DNA from: Microcaldota archaeon
GTDB lineage: Archaea > Micrarchaeota > Micrarchaeia > Micrarchaeales > CABMGC01
Length of the DNA: 5,482 nucleotides
NCBI GenBank assembly: GCA_028866785.1
Contig: JAGWHN010000036.1
Span: 1-5,482, forward strand
Direction: 5' to 3'
Of the stretch, positions 1 to 5,146 are shown in pieces. The notes below the pieces were generated by a model. That model saw only the letters and a program-made list of their open reading frames with translations, did no database searches and was not told the DNA's origin. Positions within the stretch are counted from its first letter, which is position 1. Every line of letters begins with the position of its first letter. The position numbers and the translations under genes were made by a program.

Positions 1-654
1 AAATCGCAGCATGTATTCGGATTTAACCAGCTTGTTGAAATTGTATACAGTCGTCTTGTAGTTCATCCCAAGGCTTCGCGAAAGCTCCTTGAAGGAGATC
101 CTTGAGTTCTGGTTAAGAATCTTGAGCATCTCCCTTTGCCTCTTTGGAAGCTTGGCACGATCCAGGACCTCGTTTCTTATCTGGGGGAATCCAAGCCTGA
201 AGAAGCTAACGTCAGAAGACTGCCACTTTGCGCTGTAGCTAGGCATAAGCTCACTTCTCATGCGCATATCCCACGTGAGATACTCCGGAAGTGAATATGC
301 ATTCGCATAGATCAGAAGATCGTAAGTGCCCTTTATCCTTGCCGCGAACTGAACATGATAGGTGCGCCCAAGGGCCCTCTTAACCTGCTCATAATCGGGC
401 TTCTTGCCGAATCTGACGAGTATCATGTGCGGATTGAGCAGTCCAAGCTTTCTCGGGTTGAATCTAAGGGTGTACTTTATCTGGAAGGCATCTTCAATCT
501 TCTTTAACCTGGAGGCAATGGTGCTCCTTGACATTTTAAGCTCCTTTGCGATCTCACTTACCGTTATTCGAGAATTGCTAGACAGCAGACGAATGATTTT
601 GCGGGTAATCGGATTGTACTCCCTGTTGAACTTGCTTTCAAAATCGTACTTCAT
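1..654 (-). CDS. Lrp/AsnC-like transcriptional regulator with two winged-helix segments (3' end outside window)
   Basis: The 218 codons visible start at ATG 654-652 and run off the left edge with no stop. Residues about 14-55 (ITRKIIRLLSSNSRITVSEI, then MSRSTIASRLKKIE) form a typical Lrp/AsnC helix-turn-helix. Residues about 75-140 (HMILVRFG, then YHVQFAARIKGTYDLLIYAN) resemble the alpha/beta ligand-binding (RAM) domain of that family, including the conserved Gly-x-Tyr-Asp step. A second, similar winged helix follows at about 170-214 (KRQREMLKILNQNSRISFKE, then MNYKTTVYNFNKLV). The protein is therefore longer than an ordinary Lrp of about 150 residues and may be a tandem fusion with a second RAM domain beyond the edge. 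Family proteins bind DNA as dimers or octamers and respond to small molecules. The ligand here cannot be told. The start is supported by a TATA box about 26 bases upstream, implying a leaderless message. It is divergent from the gene at 788. Confidence 0.85.
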   Translation of the reverse strand, partial: MKYDFESKFNREYNPITRKIIRLLSSNSRITVSEIAKELKMSRSTIASRLKKIEDAFQIKYTLRFNPRKLGLLNPHMILVRFGKKPDYEQVKRALGRTYHVQFAARIKGTYDLLIYANAYSLPEYLTWDMRMRSELMPSYSAKWQSSDVSFFRLGFPQIRNEVLDRAKLPKRQREMLKILNQNSRISFKELSRSLGMNYKTTVYNFNKLVKSEYMLRF

Positions 655-672
655 ATAGGAATTAGAGTAAAT

Positions 673-686
673 CTGATATAAATAAC
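673..686 (-). promoter_or_regulatory. TATA box of the Lrp-like gene (leaderless)
   Basis: On the minus strand the sequence reads GTTATTTATATCAG. Its centre, near 680, is about 26 bases before the ATG at 654, the usual archaeal TATA-to-start distance. Transcription would begin at or within a base or two of the start codon. No Shine-Dalgarno is visible, which fits a leaderless message. Confidence 0.6.
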
Positions 687-755
687 TACTCTTTATTACG
701 AGGTAAATTAGTCATAATTCTAGTTTTTTATGGAAAATATGCTCAAATTAACGTT

Positions 756-766
756 CTTTAAATATC
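756..766 (+). promoter_or_regulatory. TATA box of the small winged-helix-like gene
   Basis: CTTTAAATATC is centred near 761, about 26 bases before GTG 788. The predicted start of transcription is therefore at about 787. The AT-rich stretch ATTATATATTG at 779-788 is an alternative but lies too close to the coding start. Confidence 0.5.
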
Positions 767-787
767 ACTCAAAACAAATTATATATT

Positions 788-1249
788 GTGATAAAAATGG
801 AAGCGATAGAAAAAATGAAAACAGGATTGGTAGAGCTTGATTTGGCGACTATAAAGCAGCTTCAGCGAGGATTTTTCATTACTTTGGATATAAATGAGAT
901 AAAAAGGGACTATTCGAATGCTTCAGTTAGGGCAGAAGCAAGTCGCATTCTAAATGCACTTATAGATTCTCCAAAGCCGGAATACGGACTAAGTACTTCA
1001 GGCGATAAAAAATATTTTTGGGCGGGCATTAGATTACTAGAAGCTAAAGGTTACATATCTGAGTTTCTGGTTCCAACTAAGGATACGGAAGAGTATCATT
1101 GGACCATAATGAAGTTTGAAACCTATTATGATCTTACAGAAAATGGGGTTAGGGAGCTAAAAAAACTTGGATTATTGAAAGAGGAGAGGCGCGGAGGGCC
1201 CCAAACAGTGATTGAGGATAGGAAAAAATACACGAGTTTTTGGGGTTAA
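788..1249 (+). CDS. Small winged-helix-like protein, AT-rich, function unknown
   Basis: The ORF encodes 153 residues from GTG 788; ATG 797, three codons in, is an equally possible start. GTG 788 fits a leaderless message from the TATA box at 756-766, and ATG 797 would leave a leader of about ten bases. Neither start has a Shine-Dalgarno. No family is recognised with certainty. Residues 77-130 (FWAGIRLLEAKGYISEF, a charged linker, then YYDLTENGVRELKKLGLL) resemble the recognition helix, wing and C-terminal helix of PadR- or MarR-type winged helices, where a 'Y-x-L-T-x-x-G' step is common. The tail is basic and acidic (KEERRGGP, EDRKKY) and may be flexible. There is no signal peptide or membrane segment. 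Lines 841-1020 count 67 G+C in 180 bases (37%), against 50% in two lines of the PhoU gene, so composition differs from neighbours and hints at transfer. It is probably DNA-binding; its target is unknown. Confidence 0.7.
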   Translation: MIKMEAIEKMKTGLVELDLATIKQLQRGFFITLDINEIKRDYSNASVRAEASRILNALIDSPKPEYGLSTSGDKKYFWAGIRLLEAKGYISEFLVPTKDTEEYHWTIMKFETYYDLTENGVRELKKLGLLKEERRGGPQTVIEDRKKYTSFWG

Positions 1250-1277
1250 ATCTAAACTTGCAAGGCATGGCGATATC

Positions 1278-1490
1278 ATGGAAAATAGAAAGGAGAACGT
1301 CAAGAAAGTTGAAAGAGTCGAGGAGCTGATAAAGGGCCTAAGGCGCGACGGCACCACGACGACTTTCAACAAGGTGATGGACATACTCGCAACAAGAAAA
1401 GACCTGGACGTTGGTGAGTTCGAGAGGATAAGGAGCTTTGCGGAGTGCCTGCAGTGCAACAGGATATACTGTGATCATCCAAGAAGTTAA
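1278..1490 (+). CDS. 70-residue protein with Cys-rich C-terminal motif, unknown function
   Basis: ATG 1278 is chosen because the earlier in-frame ATG at 1212 would overlap the preceding gene by 38 bases and add a segment that reads like the shadow of that gene. The product is soluble and highly charged. Residues 1-55 are predicted mainly helical (KVERVEELIKGLRRDG, FNKVMDILATRKDLDVGEF). The tail has C57-x2-C60-x4-C65-x-H67 (CLQCNRIYCDH), a spacing that could hold one metal ion as a minimal zinc finger or treble-clef knuckle; this is inference. It lies 28 bases after the stop at 1249 on the same strand, so it could be co-transcribed. A weak TATA-like TTAAATCTAA at 1246-1255 would also allow its own leaderless message. 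No family was recognised. Codon composition is closer to the GC-richer neighbours than to the gene before it. Confidence 0.6.
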   Translation: MENRKENVKKVERVEELIKGLRRDGTTTTFNKVMDILATRKDLDVGEFERIRSFAECLQCNRIYCDHPRS

Positions 1491-1501
1491 GGTTTAGGCC
1501 G

Positions 1502-1514
1502 TTATTTGTTTTCT
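1502..1514 (+). terminator. T-rich terminator after the 70-residue gene
   Basis: TTATTTGTTTTCT begins 12 bases after the stop at 1490. Archaeal RNA polymerase commonly terminates at such U-rich tracts without needing a hairpin. It is placed correctly for the plus-strand gene pair. Confidence 0.45.
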
Positions 1515-1526
1515 CAATGGGAAGAA

Positions 1527-1550
1527 GCGGTCTTGGACTTACAAGACCGC
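1527..1550. terminator. Perfect 9-bp inverted repeat between convergent genes
   Basis: GCGGTCTTG (1527-1535) pairs exactly with CAAGACCGC (1542-1550) around a six-base loop GACTTA. It lies ten bases beyond the minus-strand stop at 1560-1562 and 37 bases beyond the plus-strand stop. In minus-strand RNA it would be a 3'-UTR hairpin directly after the 597-residue gene. A shared terminator or an mRNA 3'-end stabiliser is likely. No long U tract follows on the minus strand, so a bacterial-type intrinsic terminator is not shown. Confidence 0.5.
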
Positions 1551-1559
1551 ATTCTTAAC

Positions 1560-3353
1560 CTATTTCCTTTCAAGTCCTTTGAGAGCATTGCCGATCTGTT
1601 GAGCCTCCTTCTTCATCTTGTTCTTGAGCCGATATACGTCTTCATCGTAGAGGTAGCCCGTGGCGTAGCTGAGCGAAACATTGGTTATGGGCGCCCCTTC
1701 CAAGGTCCTTGTCAGCAAAACGTGATAGGTTCTGCCAATTAGGTCCTTTGCACCTCCTCCGGAGGTTTGTATCTCAATCGAGGTGGCCACTCTGCCGCTC
1801 TTGGTCGTGGTTACCTTTGCGCTCTCATCATCCACAAGCGAGAGGATCTTCTCTCCAGCCTGCTCGATGTTGACGTGTCCTCCGCTGACCAGGTTTCCGT
1901 GTATGCCTATGCTGCCCCCGTCGTACCAGCCTGCCTTGAGTTCCTCTAGGTAGAACTCCTTGGTGCTCAAATCCACTATCTTTTCCCCTTTTATCTTGCG
2001 GAGAAGCAGGCTGCGGTCCACGGGATCTTCCTCCAGCATGTCCCCTATCTGCTTGCTTAGGATCGATGCTGCATCGACTCCGTGGGTCTTTGAATCCTGC
2101 TTTACCCTTGCCAGCGCCCAAGCCATTATCTCATGGTCTGTACCGGTCTGCCTGGCAATTTTGGTAAAGAGATACATAATCTCGTGTAGCGGCGTAATCT
2201 GGTTTGGGGAGGTGCGCTCCACATTGCCCTTCTGGGCAAGCTGTGCAAACTCGTCCTTTCCGAAGAATCTACACGCTGCAAGGAAATGCTCGTGGCTGAC
2301 CTTTTTGTAATCAAGCATCTTTCTTAGGAGCATATATCCCATCGTACCTGCGGACTCTGGGGTGTATTTTGCAAGAGTGTCCACGATTGTGTGAACTGCA
2401 TTTAGGCTCTGGAGCCTTCTTGCTGCCTCGCACAGCCAGATCTGGTTTACCCTCTCTGCCTTTCCATAGGTCCTAACCAGATGCTCCCGGGATGCCGCCT
2501 TGTAGACCTTGGGATCCTGCATTATCTCGCAGATCTTGGCAATCCTCCCCGCGTCCCTATGCTCCTTCCAATCCTCTGCAACAACCTCGATTATGCTGCC
2601 CCTTGCGAGCTGGGGGTACTTCTTTATGGTCCCTAGCACTTCCTTGCTTTGCATTATGCTGCAAAGGCCCAGGAATTCGTCGTTGCTAAGCTTCTTTCTT
2701 GGATAATCGGTCCATGCAAGCTTCCTCTGCACGATCTCCTGCTCCTTGCTTGAATAGCACAAGAGGGTTTTGTTCATTTCCGATAGAATTCTGCCTTTAG
2801 TGTCTGGATATTCAAGGGCAACCCTTAGAAAGTCTCGTGTTTGGCGCTCGTTTGTATTTTTGAGGCGCCTTGCAATTATAGCGAGGTTCGACTCGGCAAG
2901 CGCAGAATCGCATCTTGCCAAAAACTTCTCTGAGGACATTTCTTTAACATCGAGTGTAGAGGAAACATCGAAGATTACAGTGTTTAGGAACTTGTCACCC
3001 AAGGCGCCATATACATCTAAGACCTCAACCAGCTTCTCAACAGCAGCCTTCTCCTTTAGCCTTAGCGCCGTCTCGGATATCGCCGAGGAATAGTTTAGGC
3101 CTAGATCACTCTCGTGGGAAGAGGCGAACTCTGTGGCTTTTTTGAGCAGGAACTCATCTTTAAGGATCCCTATTGCAGCCTGGTCCTCTGCCAGTTCGGA
3201 CTTGAATTCCTCCCTGTAGGTTATCATCCCTCCAGAGCTGCAGTTATGGCCGCTGCCCTCGTCTCTGCTCAGCTCTGCCCACTTTGCGGCGACTCTTTCA
3301 GTCTGAATGAGTTCTGCTCTCTTTTCTTTCTCTGTTTTTATTTTTTCTACCAT
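1560..3353 (-). CDS. 597-residue mostly helical soluble protein, family not recognised
   Basis: An intact long ORF with ATG 3353-3351 and stop TAG 1562-1560. The start is fixed by GGTGAT three bases upstream. Met43 (at 3227) has GGAGGG almost touching it, too close to be preferred. Residues 1-30 are strongly charged and helical. Residues about 45-450 read as successive amphipathic helices with a recurring hydrophobic-Cys pattern: FLARC 144-148, FLGLC 227-231, IWLCEA 305-310, FLAAC 357-361. This suggests degenerate HEAT/ARM/TPR-like solenoid repeats, but spacing is irregular and no known repeat is matched. Residues 474-500 are Gly-rich (WYDGGSIGIHGN, VSGGHVNI). Residues about 510-570 alternate like beta strands (KSGRVATSIEIQT, RTYHVLLTRT, NVSLSYATGYLY), and a basic helix ends the chain. 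There is no membrane segment, signal peptide, Walker motif or catalytic signature. It is the second gene of an operon with the 53-residue gene. A scaffold or protein-protein interaction role is a guess. Confidence 0.85.
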   Translation of the reverse strand: MVEKIKTEKEKRAELIQTERVAAKWAELSRDEGSGHNCSSGGMITYREEFKSELAEDQAAIGILKDEFLLKKATEFASSHESDLGLNYSSAISETALRLKEKAAVEKLVEVLDVYGALGDKFLNTVIFDVSSTLDVKEMSSEKFLARCDSALAESNLAIIARRLKNTNERQTRDFLRVALEYPDTKGRILSEMNKTLLCYSSKEQEIVQRKLAWTDYPRKKLSNDEFLGLCSIMQSKEVLGTIKKYPQLARGSIIEVVAEDWKEHRDAGRIAKICEIMQDPKVYKAASREHLVRTYGKAERVNQIWLCEAARRLQSLNAVHTIVDTLAKYTPESAGTMGYMLLRKMLDYKKVSHEHFLAACRFFGKDEFAQLAQKGNVERTSPNQITPLHEIMYLFTKIARQTGTDHEIMAWALARVKQDSKTHGVDAASILSKQIGDMLEEDPVDRSLLLRKIKGEKIVDLSTKEFYLEELKAGWYDGGSIGIHGNLVSGGHVNIEQAGEKILSLVDDESAKVTTTKSGRVATSIEIQTSGGGAKDLIGRTYHVLLTRTLEGAPITNVSLSYATGYLYDEDVYRLKNKMKKEAQQIGNALKGLERK

Positions 3354-3356
3354 CTT

Positions 3357-3362
3357 ATCACC
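3357..3362 (-). promoter_or_regulatory. Shine-Dalgarno GGTGAT of the 597-residue gene
   Basis: On the minus strand the TAA of the 53-residue gene is followed directly by GGTGAT, then AAG, then ATG. GGTGAT complements the archaeal 16S 3' end. It decides the start at 3353 and shows that translation follows on from the upstream small gene. Confidence 0.75.
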
Positions 3363-3524
3363 TTAGATCCGCAGCGCGCCTGCACCATGCAAAAACTGGG
3401 AAGCCCTTTGTATGATTCCCGCAGCCCTTGCCTCGTGCCGATAGAAGCCGATGCACAGCTCCCTTCCAGCAGCACCCCTGATTATTATCGGCGCGAGCTC
3501 GATTTTCTCTGTTTCTTTTTCCAT
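3363..3524 (-). CDS. 53-residue protein, first gene of operon with the 597-residue gene
   Basis: A short gene with ATG 3524-3522 and TAA 3365-3363. The start is preceded by GGTGA and five bases (GGTGAACAAG, then ATG). The stop abuts the GGTGAT of the next gene, leaving nine bases between the two genes. This stop-SD-start arrangement is strong evidence that it is real. The product begins with a charged stretch (MEKETEKIELA), continues with a beta-like hydrophobic run and glycine turn (PIIIRGAAGRELCIGFY), and ends in an amphipathic, Arg/Ala-rich helix (RHEARAAGIIQRASQFLHGA). It has one Cys (C24), no metal motif and no membrane segment. No family is recognised. The tight coupling suggests a partner of, or regulator for, the 597-residue protein. 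An 87-residue ORF in another frame of the same strand is rejected in its favour. Confidence 0.65.
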   Translation of the reverse strand: MEKETEKIELAPIIIRGAAGRELCIGFYRHEARAAGIIQRASQFLHGAGALRI

Positions 3525-3530
3525 CTTGTT

Positions 3531-3546
3531 CACCAATATGTTGGTG
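3531..3546. promoter_or_regulatory. Palindrome CACCAATATGTTGGTG overlapping a ribosome binding site
   Basis: The arms CACCAA and TTGGTG are perfect inverted copies around TATG. On the minus strand the 3' arm contributes the GGTG of the Shine-Dalgarno of the 53-residue gene. As DNA, it is shaped like an operator for a dimeric regulator. As RNA, a six-pair hairpin would hide the ribosome binding site if transcription begins upstream of it. Either role is inference. Confidence 0.45.
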
Positions 3547-3555
3547 TTTATCTTT

Positions 3556-3565
3556 GTATATATGG
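3556..3565 (-). promoter_or_regulatory. Likely TATA box of the 53/597-residue operon
   Basis: The minus strand reads CCATATATAC, centred near 3561, with a predicted transcript start near 3535, which leaves a leader of about ten bases carrying the Shine-Dalgarno. A second box on the same strand (GAATATATATACC, centred near 3583) would start transcripts near 3557 and include the whole palindrome in the leader. The sequence alone does not choose between them. Confidence 0.4.
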
Positions 3566-3577
3566 ATTTGTGATATG

Positions 3578-3589
3578 GTATATATATTC
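3578..3589 (+). promoter_or_regulatory. TATA box of the AbrB-PhoU gene (leaderless)
   Basis: GTATATATATTC is centred near 3583-3584, 26 bases before the A of ATG 3610, so the message should be leaderless. No Shine-Dalgarno precedes the ATG. Two more TATA-like stretches (GTATATAT 3556-3563 and GTATATAG 3591-3598) lie nearby. Confidence 0.6.
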
Positions 3590-3609
3590 TGTATATAGAC
3601 TATATTATT

Positions 3610-4488
3610 ATGGAAAAACATATCTTCAAATTCGGCACCGGCAGCCTTGCAATAATTATACCCAAGAAATGGGCTGACAAGAGCGGGGTTGAGCTCGAAA
3701 AAAGCGTAAACCTCTACGAAAACGAGAACGGAGAGCTTGTGATATCCGCCACGAAATCCGTGCCTAGAGAGATAGAGAGGATTGTGGGGCAGGGAATGAG
3801 GGGGTCGCTAATCGGAAGGTGGGTGGGAATGCACTACATGTACGGCTTCAGCAAGCTGCGCCTCTATTCAAAAAGCGGATTCGCCCCGGAGCAGCTTGAT
3901 GAGATTGACGGTGCGATTTCCGAGTGCCCGGGATTCGAGATAACAAGCCAGTCGAACAGCGATTTGATAATTGAGGATTTCACGAACATAAAGGAGATAG
4001 ACCTTGACCGCGTGATGTCGAGGCTCAAGTCGCTTGTCGAGCAGGAGTTCATGGAGGCGAGAAGCGGAAACTACAAGACGATAAAAAAGATCGAGAAGCT
4101 CGTCAACAGGTTCTACATGATGGGGGTCAGATACGTCAACATTACGCAGGCGAAGGATGCGCTCAAGTACCTTGAGGGCCTGCAGCAGCTAGAGTACATT
4201 TCCGATAGGCTCGAGATAGTCTCATTGAGCCTCAAGGCAAGGGGGGCGGACATAATCGGAGACCTTGAGTCGCAGTTCAGGCTGTGCTTTGCGGGATTCT
4301 ACGGGGATCTAGGGGCAATAGAGAAGGTTGCGGAGCTCCGCTCAAAGATAAGGATGAAGATAAGAAAGTTCAGGGGAGATCGTCTTGAGAACTACCTGCT
4401 TGAGCAGCTCTCGAATAGCATCTCAAGCATCGCTGAGTTCGGGCTTAGGACGCAGGAGTCAAAGCGCGGGGCGAATATCCTTGCTTAG
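3610..4488 (+). CDS. AbrB-PhoU phosphate uptake regulator-like protein
   Basis: A 292-residue protein of the archaeal type that joins an N-terminal AbrB/SpoVT swapped-hairpin DNA-binding domain to a PhoU-like helical bundle. Residues 5-47 hold the AbrB signature (FKFGTGSLAIIIPKKWADKS, then VNLYENENGELVIS). Residues 125-285 are long amphipathic helices in two PhoU-like halves. The first contains LEYISDRLE with E195-x3-D199, matching the acidic E/D-x3-D metal-site pattern of PhoU. The equivalent helix of the second half (LSNSISSIAEF) lacks the acidic pair, so one metal cluster may be missing. PhoU proteins link phosphate status to Pst transport and PhoR/PhoB in bacteria. Archaeal AbrB-PhoU forms are thought to regulate transcription directly. 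No pst genes are in the window. The leaderless start at ATG 3610 fits the TATA box at 3578-3589. Its stop overlaps that of the convergent gene. Confidence 0.85.
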   Translation: MEKHIFKFGTGSLAIIIPKKWADKSGVELEKSVNLYENENGELVISATKSVPREIERIVGQGMRGSLIGRWVGMHYMYGFSKLRLYSKSGFAPEQLDEIDGAISECPGFEITSQSNSDLIIEDFTNIKEIDLDRVMSRLKSLVEQEFMEARSGNYKTIKKIEKLVNRFYMMGVRYVNITQAKDALKYLEGLQQLEYISDRLEIVSLSLKARGADIIGDLESQFRLCFAGFYGDLGAIEKVAELRSKIRMKIRKFRGDRLENYLLEQLSNSISSIAEFGLRTQESKRGANILA

Positions 4489-5033
4489 AGCCTGGTTCCG
4501 CAGTGGGAGCAGTAGTCGCTTGTGATCTCGTTCATCGTTCCGCAGTTTAGGCACTTGAGGCCCTTGTTGTGTTTTAGCATATCAGACTGCGCCTGCTCCT
4601 CTGGGCTAAGCGAATTGCGAGGAAGGGATACGATCTTTGCGTTTATGAAGTGCTCAAGGCGCATCGCGTCATGGTGGCGCAGCCCAGACACGTTCTTGGG
4701 CTCGTTCTTCTCGATGTCATCTGAAGGTATGCTTCCCTGATGCCCGATAGCGATCGAGGAGAGGAAGATCCCCTTGGTCGGCTTGACCGCAAGTATTATC
4801 CTGTATGGAAAGATGGAGTAGCTTCTGACAAGTCCAAGCTGGTGCCTGGCTATTATTATCACCCTTCTATTTGTCGCGTATATTATCTTCGGCTTGAATA
4901 TCGAGTTTGCTGGCACAAGCGGCCAGTACCTTGTCTGCGTGATGACAAGCTCCACCTCCTCATCGGGCTGCAGAAGGTCCTTTATCAGGGAGATGTAGCG
5001 CGAGTTGCTGCTCTGCTCGTCGACTTGCTGCAA
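4485..5033 (-). CDS. PH-like domain protein with C-terminal zinc ribbon
   Basis: A 182-residue ORF starting at TTG 5033-5031. No in-frame ATG or GTG is available upstream before or within the conserved region, and GTTGAT three bases before the TTG resembles the GGTGAT used by the 597-residue gene. Residues about 14-130 look like a bacterial/archaeal PH-like domain: LLQPDEEVELVITQTRYWP, then KIIYATNRRVIIIARHQLGL ('Y-x-T-N-R-R-V-I-I' is typical), strands to about residue 97, and a closing helix (GLRHHDAMRLEHFINA). A Ser/Glu-rich linker leads to a zinc ribbon with C161-x2-C164 and C175-x2-C178 (CLNCG, CSHCGTRL). There is no membrane helix. PH-like domains of this type mediate protein or membrane association, and the ribbon probably binds zinc. 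The exact role is unknown. It is convergent with the AbrB-PhoU gene, and their stop codons share bases 4485-4488. Confidence 0.75.
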   Translation of the reverse strand: MQQVDEQSSNSRYISLIKDLLQPDEEVELVITQTRYWPLVPANSIFKPKIIYATNRRVIIIARHQLGLVRSYSIFPYRIILAVKPTKGIFLSSIAIGHQGSIPSDDIEKNEPKNVSGLRHHDAMRLEHFINAKIVSLPRNSLSPEEQAQSDMLKHNKGLKCLNCGTMNEITSDYCSHCGTRL

Positions 5034-5063
5034 GTTATCAACTAGATAATATTCGCACCAACA

Positions 5064-5072
5064 GCTTAAAAG
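5064..5072. promoter_or_regulatory. TATA-like CTTAAAAGA, possibly bidirectional
   Basis: The minus strand reads TCTTTTAAG, centred near 5068, which would start transcription near 5042, a few bases before the TTG start at 5033. In the plus direction CTTAAAAG would start RNA near 5094, close to ATG 5090 and ATG 5104. The match to an archaeal TATA box is moderate on both strands. Confidence 0.35.
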
Positions 5073-5146
5073 ATTGCCAGTATGCCAGGATGCGGGTCTT
5101 AAAATGATTTTGTCGCCTCCGAAAAAATCCGAATGAAAAGGTTTAT

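Noticed and set aside
404..658. 84-residue plus-strand ORF
   Set aside because: It is antisense to the Lrp-like gene, whose helix-turn-helix is clearly recognisable.
1172..1459. 95-residue minus-strand ORF across the 70-residue gene
   Set aside because: It is a Ser/Leu-rich antisense shadow of two plus-strand genes that have better coding character and start signals.
1680..1740. GRTYHV shared by the 597-residue protein (residues 540-545) and the Lrp-like protein (residues 96-101)
   Set aside because: Only six residues are identical, and the flanking similarity is weak. The surrounding domains differ, so chance is the simpler explanation.
1506..3093. Several plus-strand ORFs and two minus-strand alternative frames within the 597-residue gene
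   Set aside because: All are contained in, or overlap, the long coding frame. They have odd composition and no ribosome sites or promoters of their own.
3358..3621. 87-residue ORF on the minus strand over the 53-residue gene
   Set aside because: It starts inside the divergent PhoU gene, its first part translates the AT-rich promoter, and it lacks a ribosome site. The 53-residue ORF in another frame has a proper Shine-Dalgarno and stop-start coupling.
3114..3677. 187-residue plus-strand ORF spanning the operon promoter
   Set aside because: It runs antisense through the start of the 597-residue gene and the promoter region and into the PhoU gene, with an unnatural Cys/Tyr/Phe-rich composition.
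4522..5045. Two plus-strand ORFs within the PH/zinc-ribbon gene
   Set aside because: They are antisense to a frame with a clear zinc ribbon and PH-like motif.
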